A DNA stretch of 64,000 bases from Mesorhizobium_K sp040049215 (GCF_040049215.1 NZ_JBDZDN010000001.1:1612001-1676000); one strand, 5' to 3'. Shown: positions 1 to 8,740, counted from the stretch's first letter. Notes: generated from the letters alone by a model not told the origin. Numbers and translations: made by a program.

Positions 1-264
1 CTTGTTCAGGTCGCTGCCCGGTTTCTCGAAGGCGTCGATTGAGGCATAGCTCTCGTCGCTTGCCTCGCCCGCCGCCTTCTTGCGCGGCAGCGAGACGACG
101 TTTTCGGACTTCGCCGCGGCCTCCTTGGCGGTACGCGCGGCAGTATAGGGGTCGAAGGGCGGACGCTCGTTGCCCGTGCGGCGGCCAAGCACGTTGCGCA
201 GCTGGAAAAAAATCACCACCGCCGCAACGAGGAAAAAAATCGTGCCGAAGTCGAAAAATTCCAT
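1..264 (-). CDS. Tim44/TimA-family protein, N-terminal part (cut by window edge)
   Basis: The frame opens at ATG 264-262 on the minus strand and stays open to the window edge, giving 88 codons. It begins MEFFDFGTIFFLVAAVVIFF, a single N-terminal membrane segment (about residues 5-20), then QLRNVLGRRTG and a basic/acidic linker. In alphaproteobacteria a Tim44-domain protein with this start lies next to fxsA and secB, which is the arrangement here (divergent from fxsA). The Tim44 domain itself would be beyond the left edge and is not seen, so the family call rests on the N-terminal style and neighbours. Confidence 0.72.
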   Translation of the reverse strand, partial: MEFFDFGTIFFLVAAVVIFFQLRNVLGRRTGNERPPFDPYTAARTAKEAAAKSENVVSLPRKKAAGEASDESYASIDAFEKPGSDLNK

Positions 265-483
265 GTGTGCCGCCAGTAGATCCCTTGCTTCGGCCCCATG
301 ATCCGGCCGTGAAACGGCTCGCCGCGCCGAGCAGGTTCCAATACCTGCATATAGAACGCATGCCGCCATCATTCAAATCAAAGGCGTGCATACCTATCTA
401 CCACGGAAAGCGCCAGCCGTAGCGGGCATTTGCCGCGCCGGTTAACGTTTTCGCCCAATTCTGCGGAAAGATACCAACCAACA

Positions 484-978
484 ATGCGATTGCCCGTTAT
501 TGCGCTTTTTCTTGTTGCGCTGCCCTTCCTCGAGATCGCCAGCTTCGTGGCCGTCGGGCGTCAGATCGGCGTATTCGCCACCCTGGCGCTCGTCATTGCC
601 GCCGGCGTGCTCGGCGCTATCCTCCTGCGCGTCCAGGGCTTCGGCGTCATGGCCCGCGTCAGCAAGGAACTCGACGCCGGCCAGGACCCGAGCCGCGAGC
701 TCGCCAACGGCGCCATGATCCTCGTCGCCGGCATCCTGCTGCTGATCCCGGGCTTCGTCACCGACATCATCGGCCTGCTGCTCTTCCTGCCGCCGGTGCG
801 CGCGCTCGCCTGGCGCTTCCTGAAAAGCCGCGTCATCATATCGGCCGCCGGTTTCGGCGGTTTCGCGCGACCCGGCGCGCGCGGCAAGACGATCGATCTC
901 GACGCCGACGAATACAGCACTCGGCCCGAGTCCGGGCCTCGCCCGGAATCGCCCTGGCGACGTATCGACCACGACTGA
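484..978 (+). CDS. fxsA: FxsA family membrane protein
   Basis: This 164-residue protein starts at ATG 484 (MRLPVIALFLVALPFLEIAS). An upstream in-frame start would only add non-conserved residues. It has the FxsA pattern: two short N-terminal hydrophobic segments (residues 3-22 and 28-50), a soluble stretch with QGFGVMARV, then a long hydrophobic segment around residues 78-105 with LLIPGFVTDIIGLLLFLPPV, the family signature. The tail is polar. FxsA in E. coli suppresses F exclusion of phage T7; its cellular role is poorly defined. It is divergent from the Tim44-type gene and precedes secB. Confidence 0.88.
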   Translation: MRLPVIALFLVALPFLEIASFVAVGRQIGVFATLALVIAAGVLGAILLRVQGFGVMARVSKELDAGQDPSRELANGAMILVAGILLLIPGFVTDIIGLLLFLPPVRALAWRFLKSRVIISAAGFGGFARPGARGKTIDLDADEYSTRPESGPRPESPWRRIDHD

Positions 979-1136
979 ACCCCATGCTTGCGCCAGCCTT
1001 TCGGCTGGAATGACGGGTCGCGGCCAAACCTGCTGCCGAACCTTGTCTTGCCCGGACTGCCATGCTAGCCAACGCCCGATTTCAAAACCGGGCCGCTGCG
1101 CGGCGGCCCCTGTGATAGTGAACAAGGAACCGGCTC

Positions 1137-1634
1137 ATGGCCAATGAAGAAAAGCCGGCAGGCGCAACCACCAACGGAGACGGCGCCAAAGCGGCACTCA
1201 ACGTTCTCGCCCAATATGTGAAGGATCTCTCCTTCGAGAGCCCGGGCGCGCCGAACTCGCTGCGCGGCCGCGACAAAGCGCCCGGCATTGCTATCAACGT
1301 CAACGTCAACGCCAATCCGATGTCGGAGAAGGAATTCGACGTCAACCTGACGCTGACCGCCAAGGCGTCCTTCGAAAAGGACGTGCTGTTCAACGTCGAG
1401 CTGGTCTACGGCGGCGTCTTCCGCATCGAGGGTTTTCCGCAGGAGCACATGCTGCCGCTGCTGTTCATCGAATGCCCGCGGCTGCTCTTCCCCTTCGCCC
1501 GCCAGATCATCGCCGAGGCGACCCGTAACGGCGGCTTCCCGCCGCTGATGCTCGATCCTATCGACTTCGCGCAGATGTTCCAGCAGAAGCTCGCCGATGA
1601 CCAGGCCAAGGCGGCGAAGGTTCAGGTCAGCTGA
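1137..1634 (+). CDS. secB: Protein-export chaperone SecB
   Basis: This is a 165-residue protein of normal SecB length, preceded by AAGGAACC. SecB is a homotetrameric cytosolic chaperone that keeps preproteins unfolded and hands them to SecA. Family features are visible: an acidic/polar N-terminus, VLAQYVKDLSFESP near residues 22-35, alternating beta-strand segments (INVNVNANPMSEKEFDVNLTL is conserved alphaproteobacterial sequence), and PRLLFPFARQIIAEATRNGGFPP near residues 113-136, which forms the tetramer interface. It ends in a clean intrinsic terminator and is therefore probably monocistronic. Confidence 0.96.
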   Translation: MANEEKPAGATTNGDGAKAALNVLAQYVKDLSFESPGAPNSLRGRDKAPGIAINVNVNANPMSEKEFDVNLTLTAKASFEKDVLFNVELVYGGVFRIEGFPQEHMLPLLFIECPRLLFPFARQIIAEATRNGGFPPLMLDPIDFAQMFQQKLADDQAKAAKVQVS

Positions 1635-1657
1635 GCCGCCGAACTTGAGCACGAACG

Positions 1658-1682
1658 AAACCCGGCCTCGCGCCGGGTTTTT
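1658..1682 (+). terminator. Intrinsic terminator of secB
   Basis: A perfect 9-bp stem, AAACCCGGC at 1658-1666 and GCCGGGTTT at 1672-1680, closes a 5-nt loop (CTCGC) and continues into a T run. It begins 24 nt after the secB stop. Confidence 0.9.
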
Positions 1683-1764
1683 GTTGCGCCCGTTTTGTTG
1701 AGCCCGTCGTTTTGCCTGTCTGGCCCTTGTCCAATCCTCGGCCGAACTGCCTTGTCCGCGCCCG

Positions 1765-2649
1765 ATGACAGTCTTGCAAACGCACATGGACCGAACGGCA
1801 AGCGGATGGGTCAACGGACTCGTCGGCGTCGTTATCTTCAGCGCTTCGCTGCCCGCCACCAGGGTAGCGGTTCTTGAATTCGATCCGCTGTTCCTCACCG
1901 CGGCGCGCGCGGCGATCGCCGGGCTGCTTGGCCTCGGCCTGCTGCTTCTGTTCAGGGAAAAGCGTCCGTCGCGCAGCGATCTGACGTCCCTTTTCATCGT
2001 TGCCATCGGCGTCGTCGTCGGCTTTCCGCTGTTGACGGCGCTTGCCCTCCAATACGTCACGTCGGCACACTCGATCGTGTTCATCGGGCTGTTTCCGCTC
2101 TCGACCGCGATATTCGGCGTGTTGCGCGGCGGCGAGCGGCCAAAGCCCGCCTTCTGGCTGTTCTCCACGCTCGGCAGCGCGCTGGTCGCCGGCTTTGCCT
2201 TGATGCAGGGGCTGGCCGCCTCGCCGGCGGGCGACGCGCTGATGCTCGCCGCCATCGTCGTCTGCGGGCTTGGTTATGCCGAAGGCGCAAAACTGTCGCG
2301 CACGCTCGGCGGATGGCAGGTCATCTCCTGGGCGCTCGTCCTGTCGCTGCCGGTGATGCTCGTGCTGTCGATCGCCACCCTGCCGCCGTCGTTTGCGGCG
2401 ATTGGGCTGCCTGCGTGGACCGGCCTGGCCTACGTGTCGGTCTTCAGCATGCTGGTCGGCTTCGTCTTCTGGTATCGCGGCCTTGCCCAGGGCGGCATCG
2501 CCGCCGTCGGCCAGCTGCAGCTGCTGCAGCCCTTCTTCGGGCTGGCAATCGCCGCCGCCCTGCTCGGCGAGCCTGTTACATGGTCGATGCTGTTGATCAC
2601 CGCCGGGGTGATCGCGTGCGTCTTCGGCGCCCGGAAGTTTGCCAAGTAG
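1765..2649 (+). CDS. DMT-superfamily (EamA) transporter
   Basis: This 294-residue membrane protein has about ten hydrophobic segments arranged as two five-helix EamA repeats. The first repeat contains LTAARAAIAGLLGLGLLLL and the Q-Y-V-T-S-A-H motif with an FPLSTAIFG helix; the second contains AYVSVFSMLVGFVFWYRGLA, LQLLQPFFGLAIAAALLGEP and a final helix before a short basic tail (ARKFAK). Proteins of this family export or exchange small metabolites such as amino acids; no substrate can be read from sequence. ATG 1765 is used, but there is no strong ribosome-binding site and ATG 1786 is a possible alternative. Confidence 0.85.
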   Translation: MTVLQTHMDRTASGWVNGLVGVVIFSASLPATRVAVLEFDPLFLTAARAAIAGLLGLGLLLLFREKRPSRSDLTSLFIVAIGVVVGFPLLTALALQYVTSAHSIVFIGLFPLSTAIFGVLRGGERPKPAFWLFSTLGSALVAGFALMQGLAASPAGDALMLAAIVVCGLGYAEGAKLSRTLGGWQVISWALVLSLPVMLVLSIATLPPSFAAIGLPAWTGLAYVSVFSMLVGFVFWYRGLAQGGIAAVGQLQLLQPFFGLAIAAALLGEPVTWSMLLITAGVIACVFGARKFAK

Positions 2650-2667
2650 AGCAGAAGACGGCTTGGG

Positions 2668-2919
2668 CTAGTTCCGATAATCTTCCAGCGCCCTGCCAAA
2701 CGCCCGAATCGCAACACCGGGTTCTATCGCCATCATGGCCTTGGCCATCTCTTTGAAGCTGGACGTTTCAATGCAAACGTCAAACCCCGATTTTCGCTTC
2801 GGTCCGGCCGACAAGAACCGAATTGTCACTTCATACAGGCTGACTTCAGCAATGGTGCCTGTGTAAGTCTGACGGCTTCTGCCAGTCGAGTTCGGGAAAC
2901 GATCAACCCTAATTGCCAT
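2668..2919 (-). CDS. Small hypothetical protein (83 aa)
   Basis: I do not recognise this protein. It is 83 residues long, basic at the N-terminus (MAIRVDRFPNSTGRSRQ), with alternating beta-like segments (IAEVSLYEVTIRFLS) and one central cysteine. It has no signal peptide or membrane segment. Translation is well supported: AGGAGGG stands 5 nt before the ATG. It lies between the EamA gene (convergent) and dnaQ, and could be a small DNA- or RNA-associated or sensory beta protein, but nothing in the sequence decides that. Confidence 0.6.
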   Translation of the reverse strand: MAIRVDRFPNSTGRSRQTYTGTIAEVSLYEVTIRFLSAGPKRKSGFDVCIETSSFKEMAKAMMAIEPGVAIRAFGRALEDYRN

Positions 2920-2974
2920 GCTTCCCTCCTGTTAGAATCTGCCAAGCGAGGGGCTCGGTCCGGGTTTGCCGATA

Positions 2975-3688
2975 TTACGCCGCTGCCCCCTCGCCCATCT
3001 GCAGCCATATGGCCTTCTCGCCGAGATCCTTGACCAACAGGCCGTGCGCCGCGAGATCCGCTTCGGTCAGGCGCGGCGCCAGCGGCACCGGCCTCTGGCG
3101 GATGCTGATTTCGATCGTCGTGATCTCGATCGTCGTCGACGAGCCCGAGACGATTGTGTCGAGGCCGAGCGCCGCCTGCTTGCCGCCGATCAGCTCGATA
3201 TAGACTTCCGCCAGCAGTTCGGAATCGAGCAGCGCGCCGTGCTTGGTGCGGCGGCTGTTGTCGATGCCGTAGCGGCGGCAGAGCGCGTCGAGCGAGTTCG
3301 GCCCCATCGGATGCTTGCGCTTGGCGATCGCCAGCGTGTCGACGACGCGGCCCTGGTCGACCGCCGGCTGGCCGAGCCGCGCCAGCTCCGCATTGATGAA
3401 GGCGATGTCGAAGCCGGCATTGTGGGCGACCAGATGCGCGCCGTCGATGAAGGCGACGAATTCTTCCGCTATGTCGGCGAAGGTCGGCTTGTCGACGAGA
3501 TCGGCCGCGCTGATGCCATGGACGGCCTGCGCTTCGGCATTGATCTGGCGGCCCTGCGGATTGAGGTATCTGTGGAAGGTGCGGCCGGTCGGGAAGCGGT
3601 TGACCAGTTCGATGCCGCCGAGCTCGATGACGCGCTCGTCGCGCCAGTCCAGCCCCGTTGTCTCGGTGTCGAAGACGATTTCCCGCAT
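2975..3688 (-). CDS. dnaQ: DNA polymerase III epsilon subunit (proofreading exonuclease)
   Basis: This 237-residue protein carries the three DEDDh exonuclease motifs: DTETTGL at residues 6-12 (Exo I, catalytic Asp and Glu), HNAGFDIAF near residue 97 (Exo II), and HGALLDSELLAEVY near 156 (Exo III, with His and Asp). It removes misincorporated bases during chromosome replication as part of the Pol III core. The start chosen is ATG 3688 (MREIVFDTETTG), which has AAGGAG upstream; longer in-frame starts add unrelated residues. The C-terminal region should bind the alpha subunit. It belongs to the left arm of genes reading away from the putative origin. Confidence 0.95.
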   Translation of the reverse strand: MREIVFDTETTGLDWRDERVIELGGIELVNRFPTGRTFHRYLNPQGRQINAEAQAVHGISAADLVDKPTFADIAEEFVAFIDGAHLVAHNAGFDIAFINAELARLGQPAVDQGRVVDTLAIAKRKHPMGPNSLDALCRRYGIDNSRRTKHGALLDSELLAEVYIELIGGKQAALGLDTIVSGSSTTIEITTIEISIRQRPVPLAPRLTEADLAAHGLLVKDLGEKAIWLQMGEGAAA

Positions 3689-3854
3689 CGAATCAGTTTC
3701 TCCTTGCGGAAAAATCATGGGATGCATGGCGCGGCCGCGCAAGGTTGGCCTGACCTCTCCCCCACTTTGATGGAGAAGTGTCGAGGCCCGAATGGCCGAG
3801 ACCATGAGGGCTTCGCTGCCGCAATTGCCCTTTGCCTCAGCGGCCGTCGCGGCG

Positions 3855-4454
3855 CTATGCTCCCTCCGGCCGCTTCCCCGTCAGCCTCTCGATGATATCC
3901 GCCACCGCCTGGCGGGCCGCGTCCATGCCCTCGCCGGTGTCGATGACGAAATCGGCCATGCGCCGCTTCGCCGCGTCCGGCACCTGCTGGACGAGGATTT
4001 TCTCGAACTTCTCCTCGGTCATGCCCGGCCGCGACAGCACCCGCTCGCGCTGCACCTGAGGCTCGGCGGTCACCACCGCCACCTGGTCGACGCGCTCCTC
4101 GCCTCCCGTCTCGTAGAGCAGCGGTATGTCGACGACCGCCAGCGGCGCGCCTGCCGTATGTTGCCGTTTGAGGAAGGCCGTGGCGTCGGCGCGCACCAGC
4201 GGATGCACGATCGCCTCGAGCCGTTTCAGCGCCGCCTGGTCGCCGAGCACGCGCTCGGCGAGCTTGACCCGGTCGACCACGCCGTCCGCCGTCGTGCCGG
4301 GAAAAGCGGCTTCCACCAGCGGCACGGCCTTGCCGCGATAGAGCCTGTGCACCGCCTCGTCGGATTCATGCACCGGCACGCCGAAATCGGCAAACATCTT
4401 CGCCGTCGTCGACTTGCCCATGCCGATCGAGCCCGTCAGGCCGAGCACGATCAT
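3855..4454 (-). CDS. coaE: Dephospho-CoA kinase
   Basis: This 199-residue enzyme phosphorylates dephospho-CoA at the ribose 3'-OH, the last step of CoA synthesis. The P-loop GLTGSIGMGKSTT is at residues 5-17. DIPLLYETGGEERVDQVAVV (around 108-127) is the characteristic core, followed by a lid-type segment rich in Arg and an FVIDTGEG motif near the C-terminus. The ATG overlaps the aroE stop in an ATGA, so coaE is translationally coupled behind aroE. This pairing is standard beside the alphaproteobacterial origin. Confidence 0.95.
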   Translation of the reverse strand: MIVLGLTGSIGMGKSTTAKMFADFGVPVHESDEAVHRLYRGKAVPLVEAAFPGTTADGVVDRVKLAERVLGDQAALKRLEAIVHPLVRADATAFLKRQHTAGAPLAVVDIPLLYETGGEERVDQVAVVTAEPQVQRERVLSRPGMTEEKFEKILVQQVPDAAKRRMADFVIDTGEGMDAARQAVADIIERLTGKRPEGA

Positions 4455-5314
4455 GATTTTGCAGCCGATGCCTTTGCCATGTCGGCGATGATCATCCCAC
4501 GCAACTCTTCCGTCACCTCCGGCCGTCTCCCGAACCAGCGCTCGAAGCCGGGCGCCGCCTGGTGGAGCAGCATGCCGAGCCCGTCGACCGTCTTCAGCCC
4601 GCACCGCCGCGCGGCGGCAAGCAGCGGCGTCTCCAATGGGACGTAGACGATGTCTGTAACGATCGCATGCCGCGGCAGCGCTTGCGGATCGGCCGGCAGT
4701 TCGCCGGCTCCCGCCTTGCCGGCCATGCCGAGCGCCGTCGTGTTGACCAGCAGGCCGGCATCCGAAAGCAGCTCTGTCGTCACCGCGACCGGATGCGCCG
4801 AGACATCCGGACCGAAGCGGTCGGCTAGCTCGACCGCCCGCGCGAGCGTCCGGTTCGTCACGCGAATGTCGGCAAAACCGCGCTCCTTCAGCGCGTGGAT
4901 GACCGCCCGCGCCGCGCCGCCGGCGCCCAGCACCACCGCCGCGCCAAGCTTCGTCCAGCCGGGCGCCCGTTCGTCGAGATTGGCCGCGAACCCTTCGGCG
5001 TCCGTGTTGCCGCCACAGAGCACCCCGTCCTCGAACCACAGCGTGTTGACCGCGCCGATCCGTTCAGCCGCCCCGTCCCGCCGTACCGCCGCCGCGAAGG
5101 CTGCCTCCTTGTGCGGAATGGTGACATTGCCGCCGGCAAAACCTCGCTGCCCGAGCGCCGCGAAGAAACCCGCCGCGTCCTCCGGCGTCACATCGATCGC
5201 CTCGTAGCTGCCCGCAATGCCATATCTCCTCAGCCAGTAGCCGTGGATGGCAGGCGAACGCGAATGCGCGATCGGATGCCCGCAGACGAAGGCCTTTTTC
5301 GCCATGTCAGCCAT
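4451..5314 (-). CDS. aroE: Shikimate dehydrogenase (NADP+)
   Basis: This 287-residue protein reduces 3-dehydroshikimate to shikimate in aromatic amino acid synthesis. The substrate-binding SRSP is near residue 18, NVTIPHKEAAF near 63 supplies the catalytic Lys, and GNTDAEGF near 103 supplies the catalytic Asp. The glycine-rich NADP loop VLGAGGAARAVIHAL is near 127, followed by NRT(L)ARA, the NADPH-discriminating segment. Its ATG overlaps the end of maf by 8 nt, and a second possible start lies 9 nt downstream. It is coupled to coaE by an ATGA overlap. Confidence 0.94.
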   Translation of the reverse strand: MADMAKKAFVCGHPIAHSRSPAIHGYWLRRYGIAGSYEAIDVTPEDAAGFFAALGQRGFAGGNVTIPHKEAAFAAAVRRDGAAERIGAVNTLWFEDGVLCGGNTDAEGFAANLDERAPGWTKLGAAVVLGAGGAARAVIHALKERGFADIRVTNRTLARAVELADRFGPDVSAHPVAVTTELLSDAGLLVNTTALGMAGKAGAGELPADPQALPRHAIVTDIVYVPLETPLLAAARRCGLKTVDGLGMLLHQAAPGFERWFGRRPEVTEELRGMIIADMAKASAAKS

Positions 5315-5906
5315 CGATCGCGCCGAGTTCGCGCAATTCCTTGAGCAGCGGCAGCAGCGGCAGGCCGACGATCGTGAAGTGATCGCCCTCGATCTTCTCG
5401 AACAGCTGAATGCCCTCGCCCTCGATCTGGTAAGCGCCGACCGAGTTCAGCGCCATCGGCCCGACCCGCGCCAGGTGCCTGCCGATGAAGGCCGGCTCGA
5501 GCTTGCGCATCGTCAGCCGGGCGATGCCGACGTCGCGCCACAGCGCCTCGCCGTTCCTGGCCAGCACGGCGGCGCTGTTCAGCTGGTGCGTCCGGCCGGA
5601 CAGCTTCAGCAGGTGCCGCCTCGCATCCTCCATGTCCTTCGGCTTGTGGAACAGCTCGTCACCCAGCGACAGCGTCTGGTCGCAGCCGAGCACCAGCCGG
5701 CCGGGCTGCCTTTCGCTGACCTCCAGCGCCTTCGCCTCGGCCAGCACCTGCGCCACGTCTTCCGGCGACGCGCCGGTGCCTTCAAGAGTTTGTTCGACCG
5801 CGCGCTCGTCGATATCGGCCGGCACGACGTCGACAACAACCCCCGCCGCTTCCAGCATCGTCTTGCGAAACTGGCTGCCCGACGCCAGCACTATTCTTTC
5901 GGCCAT
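5307..5906 (-). CDS. maf: Maf-family nucleotide pyrophosphatase
   Basis: This 199-residue Maf/HAM1-like protein starts with the family motif LASGSQFRKTMLEAAGV and contains GCDQTLSLGDELFHKP (catalytic Asp region), KLSGRTHQLNSA and GAYQIEGEGIQLFEKIEGDHFTIVGLPL. Members hydrolyse non-canonical or modified NTPs and have been linked to cell-division arrest. It is the second gene of the minus-strand run leaving the origin and overlaps aroE. Confidence 0.92.
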   Translation of the reverse strand: MAERIVLASGSQFRKTMLEAAGVVVDVVPADIDERAVEQTLEGTGASPEDVAQVLAEAKALEVSERQPGRLVLGCDQTLSLGDELFHKPKDMEDARRHLLKLSGRTHQLNSAAVLARNGEALWRDVGIARLTMRKLEPAFIGRHLARVGPMALNSVGAYQIEGEGIQLFEKIEGDHFTIVGLPLLPLLKELRELGAIDG

Positions 5907-5938
5907 TTATTTCCTACCCGTTCGCGTGCCGCCTGTCG

Positions 5939-6778
5939 CTATAGCACGCCGCCGCCCGACTTCACCTTGCCCCTCAGCGCAACGATCGCCGCCGCCGTCT
6001 CCTCGATCGAGCGGCGGCTGACATCGATCATCGGCCAGCCGTGGCGGGTGAATATCTGCCTTGCATAGGTGAGCTCCTCGGTAATCGCCGCGCGATCGGC
6101 ATAGATCTCGGCGTCGAAACCCGGCGTTGCCCCAAGCAGCCGGTTCTGGCGCACCTGCGAGATGCGCTCGGCCGTTGCGATCAGCCCGACGATCAGCGGA
6201 TTCTTTGCCCTCGTCAGGCTGTCGGGCACGGGCACGCCGATCACGATCGGGATGTTTGCGGTCTTGATGCCGCGGTTGGCGAGATAGATCGAGGTCGGCG
6301 TCTTCGACGTCCTGGATATGCCGACCAGCACGATATCGGCCTGGTCGGCCTCCTCCGGTAGCTGGCCGTCATCATGCTCCATGGTGAAGTTCAGCGCGTC
6401 GATGCGGCGGAAATATTCCGCGTCGAGCACATGCTGGGCGCCGACGCGCCGGCCGGCCGGCGTACCGAGATAGGACTGGAAGACGGTAAGCACCGGTTCC
6501 AGGACGGACACGCAGGGCAGCCCCATCGCCGCGCAGCGCTCATCGATCTGCCGAGCCAGTCCCTGGTCGACCACCGTATAGAGCACGATGCCAGGCTCCT
6601 CCTCTATGTCCTCGAAAACCTTCGCCAGCTGCTTTTCGGTGCGGATCAGCGGAAAGATGTGCTCGATGGCGCGCGCGTCCTTGTATTGCGCCGAAACCGC
6701 GCGGCCGGCGGCAATCAGTGTCTCGCCGGTGGCGTCGGAGATCAGATGGAGATGGAAGAAGCTCTGCGGTTTCGTCAT
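5939..6778 (-). CDS. ppsR: Bifunctional kinase-pyrophosphorylase (PEP synthase regulatory protein, DUF299)
   Basis: This 279-residue DUF299 protein begins FFHLHLISDATGETL and carries a P-loop-like GISRTSKTPTSIYLA at about residue 155. The family reversibly phosphorylates PEP synthase or pyruvate phosphate dikinase using ADP/Pi. In alphaproteobacteria this gene classically borders the replication origin opposite hemE; here it reads away from hemE across a 370-bp gap. No target kinase gene is in the window. Confidence 0.93.
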   Translation of the reverse strand: MTKPQSFFHLHLISDATGETLIAAGRAVSAQYKDARAIEHIFPLIRTEKQLAKVFEDIEEEPGIVLYTVVDQGLARQIDERCAAMGLPCVSVLEPVLTVFQSYLGTPAGRRVGAQHVLDAEYFRRIDALNFTMEHDDGQLPEEADQADIVLVGISRTSKTPTSIYLANRGIKTANIPIVIGVPVPDSLTRAKNPLIVGLIATAERISQVRQNRLLGATPGFDAEIYADRAAITEELTYARQIFTRHGWPMIDVSRRSIEETAAAIVALRGKVKSGGGVL

Positions 6779-7148
6779 TCATACACGGGATTTGGGGGTG
6801 GCTGTGATCTGCTGTGGACAAGACGGGAGGATTTCGGCTGCTTCGGCGGGCGACTGTATCAGATGGCCAGATGTCCACAATTCGCCCTGCCTTGGAGATC
6901 GTTCTCCGGTCTGGGAAGACTATGGGGACAAAACCAGCCTCCGGCACGCGGCGCCAAACCGTTCTATATCGGGCGTTGCCCAAGTAGCGGCAAAACCACG
7001 CAGAATCCGGTTCGTCCCCAGACTTGTCCTTTCCCGGTGAATGTTCGTCCTGTAAGGAAGCTCCACCTTCCGGCAGCTGCCTGGGGACAATTCGCAACCA
7101 CCGATTCCCACAGAGTCTAAGAACTAGAAAACAGAAAGAATCTAAGTT
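6779..7148. other. Putative chromosomal replication origin (oriC)
   Basis: This gene-free gap separates ppsR (leftward) from hemE (rightward), the place of the origin in Caulobacter and Rickettsia. DnaA-box-like 9-mers occur at 6813-6821 (TGTGGACAA, reverse of TTGTCCACA), 6871-6879 (ATGTCCACA), 6923-6931 and 7082-7090 (both TGGGGACAA), 7012-7020 (TCGTCCCCA) and 7104-7112 (ATTCCCACA). The last 40 bases before hemE are clearly AT-rich with two TCTAAG copies and could be the unwinding element. All flanking core genes are transcribed away from it. The boxes deviate from the E. coli consensus, so the location is better supported than any single box. Confidence 0.72.
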
Positions 7149-8195
7149 TTGGTTTTAGAGAGTACCCCGGGACAACGCGTCATGCTGGATGTGCTGAGGG
7201 GCAAAACCGCCTTTCCTCCGCCCGTCTGGATGATGCGCCAGGCCGGTCGCTATCTGCCCGAATACCGCGAAACCCGTAAGAGAGCAGGGAGCTTCCTCGA
7301 CCTCTGCTACAATCCCGACCTCGCCGTCGAGGTGACGCTGCAGCCGATCCGGCGCTTTGGTTTCGACGCCTCGATCCTCTTTTCCGATATTCTGGTCGTT
7401 CCGCATGCGCTTGGCCGCGACCTGCACTTCGAGGAGGGACGCGGTCCGCTGATGACGCCGCTCGAGGTGGCTGAAATCGACGGCCTGGAGACGGAAAGGT
7501 TTCACGTGAATCTTTCGCCGATCTACGAGACCGTCCGACGCCTGCGCGCCGATCTGCCGGACGAAACCACGCTCATAGGATTCTGCGGCGCGCCCTGGAC
7601 GGTCGCCACCTATATGATCGCCGGCCACGGCACGCCCGACCAGGCGCCGGCCCGGCTTTTCGCTTACCGCCATCCGCAGGCTATGAGGCGGCTCCTGAAG
7701 CTGCTGGCGGACCAGTCCGCGGCCTATCTCATCCGCCAGATCGATGCCGGGGCCGACGTGGTGCAGATATTCGATTCCTGGTCGGGTGTCCTCGATGGGG
7801 CCGGTTTCCAGGCCAGCTGTGTCGAACCCGTCGCCGAGATCGTGCGCCAGGTGCACGCCGCGCATCCGGATGTGCCGGTCGTCGCTTTCCCCAAGGGCGC
7901 CGGCAGCCGCTACGACGGCTATCGCGCGGCGACAGGCGCCGCCGCGCTCGGCCTCGACTGGACCGTGCCGCTGGCCCAGGCGCGGTGCTTGCAGAAGGAC
8001 GGCGCCGTGCAGGGCAATCTCGATCCGCAGCGGCTTGTCGCCGGTGGCGAAGCGCTCAGCGAGGGGATCGAAGCGATACTGGACGCCCTCGGCGACGGCC
8101 CGCTGGTCTTCAACCTTGGCCATGGCATCACGCCTGAAACGCCGATCGCCCATGTCGAGGCGATGATCTCGCAGGTCAGGAGCGCCCGAAAATGA
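7149..8195 (+). CDS. hemE: Uroporphyrinogen decarboxylase
   Basis: This 348-residue enzyme decarboxylates uroporphyrinogen III to coproporphyrinogen III in heme synthesis. It shows PPVWMMRQAGRYLPEYR near residues 21-37, the conserved Arg-rich substrate site; SDILVVPHALG; GFCGAPWTVATYMI near 145; and FNLGHGITPETP near the C-terminus. The start is ambiguous: TTG 7149 gives the usual 12-residue lead before LDVLRGK, while ATG 7182 is the first ATG; neither has a strong ribosome-binding site. It is coupled to hemJ by an ATGA overlap and flanks the putative origin. Confidence 0.94.
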   Translation: MVLESTPGQRVMLDVLRGKTAFPPPVWMMRQAGRYLPEYRETRKRAGSFLDLCYNPDLAVEVTLQPIRRFGFDASILFSDILVVPHALGRDLHFEEGRGPLMTPLEVAEIDGLETERFHVNLSPIYETVRRLRADLPDETTLIGFCGAPWTVATYMIAGHGTPDQAPARLFAYRHPQAMRRLLKLLADQSAAYLIRQIDAGADVVQIFDSWSGVLDGAGFQASCVEPVAEIVRQVHAAHPDVPVVAFPKGAGSRYDGYRAATGAAALGLDWTVPLAQARCLQKDGAVQGNLDPQRLVAGGEALSEGIEAILDALGDGPLVFNLGHGITPETPIAHVEAMISQVRSARK

Positions 8196-8740
8196 ACGAG
8201 AAGACGAGCAGTATCGGACCACGCCCGGGCGGGGCGCAAGCCATGACGCGGGCTCTTGTTGCGGTAGTGGTGTTCCTGGCGCTGACGGCCTTCGTCTTCT
8301 GGCTCTACCCCGAAAACTTCTATCTCTGGGCCAAGGCGGTCCATGTTATCGCGGTGATCGCCTGGATGGCCGGCATGCTCTATCTGCCGCGCCTCTTCGT
8401 CTATCATTCGGAGGTTCCTGTCGGTTCGCCGCAGGCGGAAACCTTCAAGGTGATGGAGCGCCGGCTGCTGCGCGCCATCATCAATCCGGCGATGATCGTC
8501 ACCTGGGTATTGGGCCTGTGGCTTGCCTGGGATGGCTTCGGCTTCAAGGGCGGCTGGCTGCACGCCAAGATCGCGCTCGTGCTCGCCATGTCGGGCGTGC
8601 ACGGCTATCTGTCGGCGTCGGTCCGCCGCTTCGCCGACGACCGCAACGAAAAGTCGCCCCGCCACTGGCGCATCGTCAACGAGATCCCCACATTGCTGAT
8701 GATCGCCATCGTGATTCTGGTCATCGTAAAGCCGTTCTGA
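8192..8740 (+). CDS. hemJ: Protoporphyrinogen IX oxidase HemJ
   Basis: This 182-residue membrane protein has four hydrophobic helices (about residues 20-42, 45-67, 95-117, 122-142) plus a C-terminal one. HVIAVIAWMAGMLYLPRLFVYH contains the conserved His proposed to bind heme, and LHAKIALVLAMSGVHGYL contains the conserved His/Lys region. HemJ oxidises protoporphyrinogen IX in bacteria lacking HemG/HemY. The start overlaps the hemE stop (ATGA). ATG codon 18 (MTRALV) is an alternative start nearer the first helix. The pairing with hemE fits the same pathway. Confidence 0.92.
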   Translation: MNEKTSSIGPRPGGAQAMTRALVAVVVFLALTAFVFWLYPENFYLWAKAVHVIAVIAWMAGMLYLPRLFVYHSEVPVGSPQAETFKVMERRLLRAIINPAMIVTWVLGLWLAWDGFGFKGGWLHAKIALVLAMSGVHGYLSASVRRFADDRNEKSPRHWRIVNEIPTLLMIAIVILVIVKPF

